A DNA stretch of 64,000 nt from Coenobita brevimanus (Eukaryota > Arthropoda > Malacostraca > Decapoda > Coenobitidae): the NCBI GenBank assembly GCA_032717465.1, contig CM064655.1, positions 14,546,652 to 14,610,651 on the forward strand, written 5' to 3'. Positions within the stretch are counted from its first letter, which is position 1. Each line of letters starts with the position of its first letter. Positions 31,440 to 40,025 of this stretch are shown piece by piece. The translations under genes were made by a program, and so were the position numbers. The notes under the pieces are model-generated. The model searched no databases, was not told the origin of the DNA, and saw only the letters and a list, made by a program, of their open reading frames with translations.

Positions 31440-33070
31440 ATGTCGGAAAGAATAATAATAGAGGTAAGGAAGGACATGATAATACGGAAGGAAAAAATAC
31501 GATGATTCTCAGAGGAAGCCTTCAAGAAAGGGGGGACGTTGAAGGTGAGTCAAGAACGGAAAAGCTTTAAAGTGTAAAGAGGTCAATCAAGGAAAATATG
31601 GCATATGGAGAGGAAGGTATTGCAATGTGTGCAGAGAGGATGGTGGTCACCAGACATCAAACAAGAGAGAGTAAAAATTGTAAGGCCGATTCTGAGACGA
31701 GCTAATGCAGACTCCCACCTCCTATTAAGGTGGCAAGGGGTCAACCAGGGAGAAATAATGGGTTTAACAATATGGAATTTATTATTAATGATAGAGTCCC
31801 AGCAAGACTGCCACCGATGTTAAAGGAGGGACGACAGGGCAGGAAGGTAATCACAGGCTGGAATGAGTAAGGAAGGAGAAGTATCTCTGGCATCTGCTGT
31901 GTAAGCGAAATGATCAGCACATTCATTGCCTGCGACGCCTACACGTCCTGAGACCCAACAGAACTGGACAGATTTATGACGAGAAGAAATAAAGAACAAC
32001 CATTCTAAGATACGAAGGACTAAAGGGTGAGAAGCAGAAGGTGACAGAAGAAGGGACAGAGCACCAAAAGAATCAGAAAATATCACAAATAAGGAAGAGG
32101 AGGAACGACAAATATACCGCAACGCAAACAAGAGGGCATACAACTCAGCTGTTAAAACACTTGCACAAACAGGGAGCCTAAAATGATAACAGGTGTCAGG
32201 AAAGAGAACTGCAAACCTGACACCTGGGGTTTGGTATCATCTGTGTATACAGGGACTGCTGAAGAATGGCAGGAAAGATGGTCTAAAACCTAGGAGGGAT
32301 GAATGTGGGAAGAAGAATTGGACTTGGAATAAGAGAAAATGGGGGGACAGATATTGGGGCGCAGAAGAAGCCATGGGGGCAAAAAGACTCATGCAGAAGA
32401 AGAAAACATTATTAATGGTAAGGGAGGAGTGTGAGAGGAGGGGACAAGATCAAATTGCAAAAGGTGATTTGATCCTAGGATGTGAGGAAAAGATGTTCAA
32501 GTCAGGACCGGAAGGAAGCAGAGAAAGGGCATTAGGGAAACAGTGCAACTTAGCACAGGTAAGAAGAGAAAGCAAAATACGACGACAGAAAAGTGAAGGA
32601 ACTCCAGATTCAGCATTGAGACTTTCAACTGGGGAAGATTTAAAAGCGCCCAAAGCCAGACACAAACCTTGGTGATGAACAGAATCAAGTTGTTGGAGGA
32701 CGGTATATGAGACGGAAGAATAAACCTGGCAACCATAATCAAGTTTGGAGAGAACGAGAACAGTATGGAGCAGAAAGAGTAGTTCAATCGGCACACATGA
32801 GACAAAGTTTGTAAGAGACGAAGGAGTTGCAAACCTGACATTTTTAAGGAGGCAATATGGTCCTTCCAAATTGGATGGGTCAAAAATAAGGCCAAGAAAG
32901 GAAGCAGAGGTTTTTATATGGGAGAGGAGAGCCATAAAAAAAGAAGAGGTGGTTGAGGAATAAGATGACAGCAGGTAAAAGTGATAGCATGAGACTTGAC
33001 CCATCAAGTCTAGGTGACATGTATATGTGATGCCCCAGGGACGTCCAGGTGACACGTATACATGATCTAG
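31440..33070 (-). mobile_element. 5'-truncated I-type LINE: RT C-terminus and RNase H
   Basis: On the minus strand, frame 33142-32450 reads ASFLGLIFDPSNLEGPY, VLSKLDYGCQVYSSVSYTVL and AFKSSPVESLNAESGVPSLF, the thumb/connection region of I-type LINEs. Frame 32143-31820 reads YALLFALRYI, LFVIFSDSFGALSLL and VQFCWVSGRVGVAGNECADH, an RNase H domain with the SDS and GNExAD motifs. RNase H is present in the I superfamily and absent from most other LINEs here. The part upstream of the RT fingers is missing. The 3' end is not sharply defined. Confidence 0.8.
31820..32143 (-). pseudogene. LINE RNase H domain
   Basis: 107 codons open from ATG but lacking the N-terminal TDGS-type start of an RNase H fold. 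The visible active-site residues are the Asp of VIFSDS and the Asp of GNECAD. HKSVQFCWVSGRVGV is the usual W-x-P-G-H-x-G region with Pro and His replaced (VSGRV), which would be expected to weaken or abolish activity. It removes template RNA during reverse transcription in intact elements. Confidence 0.75.
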
Positions 33071-33082
33071 TGTTTCGCGGCA

Positions 33083-33749
33083 TTGTTTGAATATTCCACA
33101 GGTTCTTTTTACCACACACAGCCACTGGCAACCCTCCTGCATGCATCTGAGTCATGCTCCAGTTACCTGCGTACCTCCATAATGCATAGACCTACGCAAA
33201 AAGTTTTCCATGTGTCTGGATCCTTGGCTGAGCGCCCGAAGCCGCCAACTTCAACACCAATGAAGTCCAAAGGCCAGAAAAGAAAAGGCCTTAGTGACAG
33301 TGCGATAGGGAGAGAACTCGAGGTGACATTATCGCCAATTGTGAGTGGAGAAAGTGACTCTTCCTCTCAAGAAAGCTACCACCATAATGAGTGTCGATAT
33401 TTATGTGTCGTGTGAGGGGGGAGGTGGAGGATACGAGACCTCCACTGTGTATCCATCGTTTCCCCCTGTATGTTCATCTGCTATTTCCGATGATGGGAAT
33501 GGTTCAGAGGGTACTAACGATCCTGGAGAGGGGGAAATTGGCAGGGATGAGGAGATGGAAGATGAGGTCGGGAGTAGAGAAAGGGAGGAAGTGGAGGCAG
33601 GAGGGAGGAGGAAACGCAGTGCATCAAGCCTTGTGCCACCACTCTGTCTATTTACACGAATAATGGAAGTTTCGTGTGTGTATGTTTGTTGTGATAAAAG
33701 TGTACAAATCACAGGAAAAATAAGTGTTATAATGGAAAATACAGTGTAG
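33083..33749 (+). other. Unidentified acidic open region
   Basis: Two overlapping frames. The first (33083-33415) contains KSKGQKRKGLSDSAIGREL and SGESDSSSQES. The second (33345-33749) contains SDDGNGSEGTNDPGEGEIGR followed by DEEMEDEVGSREREEVEAGG. A basic patch, then long acidic runs, could be a broken transposase tail or a nuclear protein exon. I do not recognise it, and a tandem duplication starts inside it. It may equally be non-coding. Confidence 0.25.
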
Positions 33750-33965
33750 TGGTGTAAGGGAGGAGGGAGGAGGAAAGGCGGTGCCTCGTGCCACCACTCT
33801 GTCTATTTACATGAATAATGGAACCAGAGAGTTTGTTTCAAGATGAAATCAGTGCCTTATTTTTTATTGAAACATTTCGAGTGTGTATATTTATTATGAC
33901 AAAAAAGTCTAAACCACAGGGAAAATATTCTGTTATAGTGGAAAATACAGTATTTTTTATTATGG
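33600..33965. repeat. Tandem duplication of about 165-200 bp
   Basis: GAGGGAGGAGGAAA, GTGCCACCACTCTGTCTATT, TACA(C/T)GAATAATGGAA, TTTCG(T/A)GTGTGTAT and GGAAAATACAGT occur in the same order at about 33600-33750 and 33763-33955. The second unit has an extra 45-bp stretch after ATGGAA. Confidence 0.8.
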
Positions 33966-34015
33966 ACAGTATGTGAATTACTGTTATGTTCACAATATTT
34001 TTTTCTAGGTTGAAG

Positions 34016-34200
34016 TACTAGCTGTAGTACTAGTAGTTGTAGTAGTAGTAACCGTAGTTATAGTAGCAGTGGTAGTTTTTGTAGTAATGATAGCAGTAGT
34101 AGTAGTAGTAGTAGTAGTGGTAGTAGTAGTTGTAGTAGCACTAGCAGCTGTAGTAGTAGTAGTAACAGTAATAATAGTAGTATTTGTAGCAGTTGTAATA
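34016..34200. repeat. (GTA)n imperfect trinucleotide microsatellite
   Basis: About 185 bp of GTA/GTT/GCA triplets on the plus strand. Confidence 0.9.
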
Positions 34201-35318
34201 CCCAGACTTCTAGTCGCACAGCAATGCCAGGATCAAGTGACAATGCAAACCAAACATACATTTCTGTGTGAGTATTTACCTATTTGTATTTACCGATTTG
34301 TAGCAAACAGGAATTGAGCAATGCTTGTGTTGTCCTGTCTCCATATCCACATTTATCTAGCCTACTTTTTCACACATGAATGTTTTTCGCCTGCACCACC
34401 TCTTCGTCTAAGTCGTTCCAAATATTTATGTATTTGCCTAATATACCTAATGGTGATATACACGAAATGTGCTATGCTCATGGGTTCCCGATGCTGTTTC
34501 TCAATGTCAAATTTAGCTTTAAATTAGTTTAAGTTTTTAGACTGGATAATCTCTTTATCCAGGCTCTTCCACAGGTCTACACTTCTATAAGGAAAACTAT
34601 ATTTCCTGATATCCTTCAAGCAGCTTGACTTCTTCAATTTCATTCCGTGTCCTCTTGTTGCTCTCTTATCCCATACAAACAGATCTTCTCGGTCAACTTT
34701 ATCTACTCTTATCATGGTCCTGAACACTGCAATCATGTATCCCCTCTTTCTCATTTCCTCTAAGGAAGGCAAATCCAGCTTTTCCAGCCTCTCTCTGTGT
34801 GACAGATCTGTCAGACTGGGGACCATCTTGGTTGCCATTTTTGCATTCTCTCAATCTTGTTCATATCTATTTTTTGTGTGGGGACCACACCACTGCTGCA
34901 TATTCTAACTTGAGGCGGATCATGGCCACTATCAATTTTCTCATCTCCTCATCCATATAATGAAATGCTATTCTTATGTTAGTCAAAAGTTACAAGGTCT
35001 CTCTAACTATCTTCTTAATATGTTTTTCAGGTGACAAGCTATCTTGGACCAGCACTCCCAAATCTTTCTCTTCTTTCGTTTTTGTGATTAATTCATTCCC
35101 CATCAAATAATTCAATGATGGCCTCCTGGTACTTCTACCGATTTCCAATATTTTATATTTCTTTGCATTTAATTTCATTTCCCACATCCGGCTCCAATCA
35201 TGTATCCTATCCAGATCCTTCTGCAGCATTTTACAATCCTCCTCAGCCTCTACCTTCCTCAAGATCTTTACATCATCAGCAAACAGACTTGCATAACTGT
35301 TCACTCCATCTACCATAT

Positions 35319-37044
35319 CTATCTATCTATCTATTGCCAGACGCCTCAATCCCGTTTGGGGTGGTCACAAACAAATCGCCTCCAAGTCGCCCTGTCCCCC
35401 GCCATTTCACTCCCCTGCTCCCAACTCACACCCCCCTCTCTCATATACCTCTCCACCCCATCTCTCCATCTCATCCTCGGCCTCCCCCTCCCTCTTTCCC
35501 CCTCCACCTCACTCACATACACTCTCTTCGTCAGTCTTTGACCCTCCATCCTCTCCACATGGCCAAACCACCTCAGTGTGTTCCTCATAACGCTTCCTAT
35601 CACATCCACATCAACACCACAACGCTCCTTTATATCCTCATTCGTCAGCCTGTCTCTCCATGTGACTCCACAGGCTCCTCTTAAATAACTCATTTCCACG
35701 GCTCTCACTCTTGACTTGTGTCCTTCCAACAACGTCCAAGCTTCACTTCCGTACGTTAGATTTGGTATCACAATACTGTCATGTAGTAACTTTTTCACTT
35801 CCATGCTCACTTCCCTGTTTCTTATCACTGCTTTCAAAGAACCAGCAACCTTTCTGCCCTGCTGTACCCTTTCAAGCACTTCACCCTCCAAACCTCCATC
35901 CTTACTCATCACACTACCCAAGTACTTAAACGTACTCACATTTTCCAATTCCTCACCATCCAACCTCGCTGTACATTCACTGACTTCACCTCTCTCAAAG
36001 ACCATCACTTTACTCTTCCCTACATTCACCTTTAGATTCCGTTTCTTACACACTCTCCAAAACTCATCCACCAAGCCTTGCAGCTCCCCTTCGTCTTCAC
36101 TCAACAACACGGTATCATCTGCAAACAACAGTACAAGGAGTTTCCAAACACTATCCTCTCTCACCAGGGCCACTCCAACATCCACTACCCTACCTTGTAC
36201 CTCTTTTATTACCCCATCCATGTACAGATTGAACAACCATGGAGACATGACACATCCCTGTTTCAACCCAACTTTCAAAGAGAAAAATTCACTTAGTTCA
36301 CCATCCACACGCACTGCAGCCTTCGCACCATCGTACATACTCTTCACAGCATTCAACAACTTCCCATCTATTCCATATATTCTTAACACTTTCCACAATC
36401 CTAGTCTATCCACCCTGTCATATGCTTTCTCCAAATCCATGAAAGCCGCATACAACTTCTTTCCCTTCTCTAGAACCTTTTCCACTAAAGATCTGAGAAT
36501 GAATATCTGATCTACACAACCTCTTCCCTTCCTAAAGCCTCCCTGTTCTTCTCCAACTAATTTCTCTGTTCTTTCTCTAACTCTGTCAATAAGTATCCTA
36601 CCATATACTTTTCCTATTATACTAAGAAGACAAATGCCCCTATGATTACCACACACTTCTTTTTCCCCTTTTCCCTTGTACAAGGGAATAATTATACCTG
36701 ACTTCCAATCCTCCGGGACTCTACCTTCCTCCCAGGCCAATCTGCACATCTTCCACATCCATTCTACTACTATCTCTCCCCCATGCTTCAGCATTTCACC
36801 ACACACTCCATCAATTCCTGGGGCTTTCCCTGATTTAACTTTCTTCATTGCTTCCACAACTTCTATCCTACTGATTTCTTCCTGTCTTCTCACCTCCCTC
36901 CTTCTTCCAGCCATTCCCCAGCCACTTATACTCGCATTACTTCCATCCTCCACGTTCAACAATTCCTTAAAGTGTTCTCTCCATCTGCTCACTTTTTCTC
37001 CCTTCTCCACTAGTAATCTACAATTTTTCTCCTTCACTCCCCTG
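35319..37044 (-). mobile_element. RTE-clade LINE nested in CR1 copy E (copy D)
   Basis: Subfamily 2 by its 3' end (CAATCCCGTTTGGGGTGGTC on the plus strand, preceded by a TATC tail). CCATAT occurs at both borders (35313-35318 and 37045-37050), a 6-bp target duplication, and uninterrupted paralogues of the CR1 element (near 46713 and 51828) show the unsplit sequence. The single frame 37037-35346 (563 codons) runs from the linker to the natural end without a stop. Confidence 0.9.
35346..37037 (-). pseudogene. RTE RT and C-terminal domain, 563 open codons (copy D)
   Basis: It begins MKEKNCRLLVEKGEKVSRWR just upstream of the RT. Motifs in order: GKAPGIDGVCGEML, GGFRKGRGCVDQIF, AFMDLEKAYDRVDR, GLKQGCVMSPWLFN and LLFADDTVLL, then FKYLGSVMSKDG, ACGVTWRDRLTNED and TLRWFGHVERMEGQ, ending FVCDHPKRD. 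It has no endonuclease. The domain is uninterrupted, which suggests a fairly recent insertion, but it cannot retrotranspose alone. Confidence 0.88.
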
Positions 37045-37076
37045 CCATATCATTTACGTAAATCAGGAACATTACT

Positions 37077-37192
37077 GGCACCAACACCAAGCCATGAGGG
37101 ACTCCACTTGTTACTTCCCTCTATCCAGACATCTGGCGCCAACACCAAGCCATGAGGGACTCCACTTGTTACTTCCCTCCATCCAGACATCT
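37077..37192. repeat. 58-bp tandem duplication inside the RT
   Basis: GGC(A/G)CCAACACCAAGCCATG through CAGACATCT is repeated at 37077-37134 and 37135-37192 with two differences. 58 is not a multiple of three, so the RT frame is broken in the SGVPxG region. Confidence 0.9.
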
Positions 37193-37486
37193 TATCCTTT
37201 ATTACTGTCCTCATTTGTCTGTCTCTCAAAAAGACTCTCATCCATTCCAGGAGTTTCCCCTTCAGTCCCCCTATATACACTAGTTTCCACATTAGTCTCT
37301 TATGGGGTACCTTGTCGAAGGCCTTCTCCAAATCTAAATACACACAATCCACCCAACCGTCTTTCTCCTGTACAGTACGTCAATCGCTCTTGAGTAAAAG
37401 CTCAACAAGTTGGAAGCATATGATCTTCCACTTCTGAATCCAAACTGACTATCTGCCAAAATATAAATCTCTTCTAGATATTTTAT

Positions 37487-38308
37487 CTATCTGTCTTTCA
37501 GGATTCTCTCACACAATTTTGTGACCATGCTGGTTAGAGACACTGGTCTACAATTTAGGGGTTCATTCCTGTTTCCTCCCTTATAAACTGGTACCACATT
37601 TGCCCTCTTCCATTCTTGTGGCACTTTCCCCTCTTCTACAGAACACACAATTAAACTGTGAATCTTATCCGCCAGTTGTTCTCTGCAATCCTTCAGTACC
37701 CAATTAAAAATTCCATCAGGTCCTGGGACTTTCCTTACATCTTGAGTTTCCAGTAATTTATACATTTCCTGTACTTCCACTTTTATATCTTTTGTCACCG
37801 GTACATTTTTAATCACTTCCTTCCCTTCCACAAACTCCTTTTCATTAGTGAAAACCAATTGGAAACATTTGTTCATTATTTCAGCTTGCACTGCTGCATC
37901 TTTATAGACCTCTCCTTTTACTTTCAGTTTGGTGATTCCTTCCTTTTGTTTGAGTTTGCCATTAATAAATCTATAAAACAGTTTGGGTTCAGCCTTGCAC
38001 ATATCTATTATACCTTTTCCAAAATTCCTTTCTTCTCTACATATTCTTGTGCATTCATTTCTATTTCTTTTATATTCTTCCTTTGTTCTGTTGTTACCTC
38101 TCTTTCTCCAGTTGTTATATTCTTCCTTTGTTCTGTTGTTACCTCTCTTTCTCCAGTTGTTATATTCTTCCTTTGTTCTGTTGTTACCTCTCTTTCTCCA
38201 GTTGTTCCATGCCCTATCTTTCTCTTTTCTCGCTATCATATACCTTCTATTAAACCTCTCCTTTTTCCTGTTTTCTTGCCACCTTACTCTTGGTACAAAT
38301 TTCTCCAT
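37487..38308 (-). pseudogene. CR1 linker and first RT motifs (copy E)
   Basis: 273 open codons. The linker begins FVPRVRWQENRKKERFNRRY and contains three copies of a 15-residue unit NNWRKRGNNRTKEEY. It is followed by PKLFYRFINGKLKQKEGITK, KVPGPDGIFNWVLKDCREQL and WKRANVVPVYKGGNRNEPLN. The paralogous copy I has only one 15-residue unit at the same place, so the triplication is private to this copy and in frame. Confidence 0.85.
38071..38205. repeat. 45-bp triplication inside the LINE linker
   Basis: Three identical 45-bp units starting at 38071, 38116 and 38161 (TATATTCTTCCTTTGTTCTG...). The length is a multiple of three and keeps the minus-strand frame open. Confidence 0.95.
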
Positions 38309-38315
38309 TCACAAA

Positions 38316-39323
38316 TTATAGAGATCTAGAAAAATATCCCACTTCCTCTGTATCTTTCGTTTCTCTGAATTTTCTCCAATCCGCATCATCGAAATATTTT
38401 CTCAATCCTGTAAAATTTGCTTTCCCAAAGTTGTATCTTCCCTGTCTATGAAGCTCGTCTCTTGGCTCCATGTTCCGTATTACCATTTGGAACTCAATGA
38501 CCACATGATCACTTTTTCCTATAGGACAGAAATATTTCAAAGATTCTATTACATCGGGTTCTTTGATAAACAGTAAGTCTAACCTTGCTGGTGTGTCCTC
38601 ACATCGGAACCATGTCTCTTCTTTGACCCATTGCGTCATCACATTATTCATTATTATATTTAATAATATAGTGCCCCACGAATTTTCAATGCCTCCTGAG
38701 TCCCATTCCTCCCAATTCACCTCTTTACAGTTAAAGTCACCCACCAAAATTATATTGTTGCTTTTCTCAATTATTTTTTGTAAATAACTAGCCATATCTG
38801 ACAACATCTCCTGGTATTAGTCATCATTCCATGCTCTTGTCTTAGGGGGAACATACACTACCGCCACATCACTCTTGCCATTCTCTCCAGTTTCTAATTT
38901 CATATTTATCACTTCAGCCCTGCCTTCTCCCATTTCCACAGTATCTACATTTATGTTGTTCTTCACTACTATTATCACTGCTTCTCCCGTGTTTTCTTTT
39001 CTGTCTCTTCTCCACAGTATGTATTTATCATCTCCCAAATGAACACCAATATCTTCTCTTAACTTGGTCTCTACAAAGCACATGACATCAGGTTCATATT
39101 CCCTCAAGAAATCGTTAATTTCAAGCCTTGCCTATATTAAACCATCAACATTAGTATATACCACCTTCAACTTATTTTTGATGTTTTTTATACCCTCTTC
39201 TCTCCTTCTCTCCGTCAGTACCACTTCCTCAGTTTCTGATCTTTCATAGCTAACCCCCTTAGTTTCCTTCACTTCTATTTCCTCACATACCACTTCCATA
39301 CTTTCATATCCATCACTCTCCAA
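38316..39323 (-). pseudogene. CR1 endonuclease domain (copy E)
   Basis: Three consecutive minus-strand frames. 39323-39132 gives an acidic N-terminus and KVVYTNVDGLI, the first strand of the endonuclease. 39107-38817 gives VMCFVETKLREDI with the catalytic glutamate, and VAVVYVPPKTRAWNDD. 38807-38316 gives ILVGDFNCKEVNWEEW (GDFN), TPARLDLLF and GKSDHVVIEFQ (SDH). All key motifs are present, but two stops separate the frames. Confidence 0.85.
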
Positions 39324-39554
39324 AAAAAAGTTTTACATTCTTCCTCTGTCTTCTTGTCATTTTTTTCGTTTACTTGTTCCTTCAATGATTTTAAAACTTC
39401 TCTTTCTTCTTCATTCAAATCTTTTCATACTATAATATTTTTTCATCCCTGTCTCTTTCCTTAGTTTCCAGGTCAATTTAAGTATATCATTTACTACACT
39501 TTCTGATGACAACTTGACTCTCATTGGTCTTGTTTCCCCTTTCTTATAAGGCCT

Positions 39555-39555
<1 letters not shown>

Positions 39556-39588
<33 letters not shown>

Positions 39589-39838
39589 TCACCGGGTCGG
39601 TCAGGATCACTTGATGGTTGTGATCGTCAGCTTTTACCGTCCCGGAAGGGAGCTGAGAGCTCATATAGTCCAATCTAAGGGCAAGGCTGTGACCTTCACA
39701 CATGCACACACCCGTCCCCTTGCTCAAGGGGGACAGTAACAACCCACTTCGTCAGTGAAACTTTTCGCAACCTGAGTGAGGCGCGAACTCCCGTCCACCA
39801 GTTGGCAAGCGAGAACGTTACCACTGCACCAGCGAGCG

Positions 39839-39840
<2 letters not shown>
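39556..39840 (-). mobile_element. tRNA-derived SINE with (CA)n tail
   Basis: Minus-strand head CGCTCGCTGGTGCAGTGGTA has a good A-box (TGGTGCAGTGG). GGGAGTTCGCGCCTC lies about 45 bp downstream and fits a B-box. The body ends ACCCGGTGAATTACACACAC and runs into (CA)n at 39585-39557. The body includes a palindrome-like TCCCCCTTGAGCAAGGGGA. The 3' end resembles the CR1 3' end here (AGGTAAATACACACAC). The SINE sits between the (CA)43 tail of CR1 copy G and the 5' end of CR1 copy E. Confidence 0.85.

Positions 39841-39926
<86 letters not shown>
39841..39926. repeat. (GT)43 microsatellite = (CA)n tail of CR1 copy G
   Basis: 86 bp of uninterrupted GT on the plus strand. On the minus strand it directly follows the 3' end of CR1 copy G and directly precedes the SINE head. 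Confidence 0.9.
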
Positions 39927-39927
<1 letters not shown>

Positions 39928-40025
39928 CTTACCTAATTATATCTTTACAGGAATGAGTCAAGCTCGTACTGTCCCGTGTCTTAAACCATATTTATCGTCT
40001 ATCTATCTATCTATAGCCGGACCCC

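Larger units (their letters stand above)
34266..39555 (-). mobile_element. CR1-type LINE, most complete copy (E), with nested RTE
   Basis: Minus strand, from 5' to 3': N-terminal region (about 39555-39323), endonuclease (39323-38316), linker and RT (38308-37050), RTE insertion D (37044-35319), rest of RT and C-terminus (35316-34524), 3' end (34523-34266). The 3' terminus is ACAAATCGGTAAATACAAAT and then AGGTAAATACTCACACA. The coding parts read FVETKLREDIGVHLGDDKY, LVGDFNCKEVNWEEWDSGG, FGKGIIDMCKAEPKLFYRFI, NCRPVSLTSMVTKLCERIL, YLDLEKAFDKVPHKRL, ASLFADDVKILRK and LEKLDLPSLEEMRKRG. Frameshifts, a 58-bp duplication and an in-frame 45-bp triplication mark it as dead. Confidence 0.9.

Noticed and set aside
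32193..32675. 160-codon plus-strand Lys/Arg-rich frame
   Set aside because: Antisense of the I-type LINE RT C-terminus and 3' region.
34524..34908. Plus-strand Leu/Ser-rich frames over CR1 copies
   Set aside because: Antisense shadows of CR1 C-termini, repeated identically in every CR1 copy.
38071..38205. CRISPR-like array (identical 45-bp units)
   Set aside because: The units are directly adjacent with no spacers and lie inside a LINE coding frame in a eukaryotic genome.
39790..39840. Possible functional tRNA gene at the SINE head
   Set aside because: Same reason: tRNA-like promoter but no closed cloverleaf, and a SINE body with a CA tail follows.
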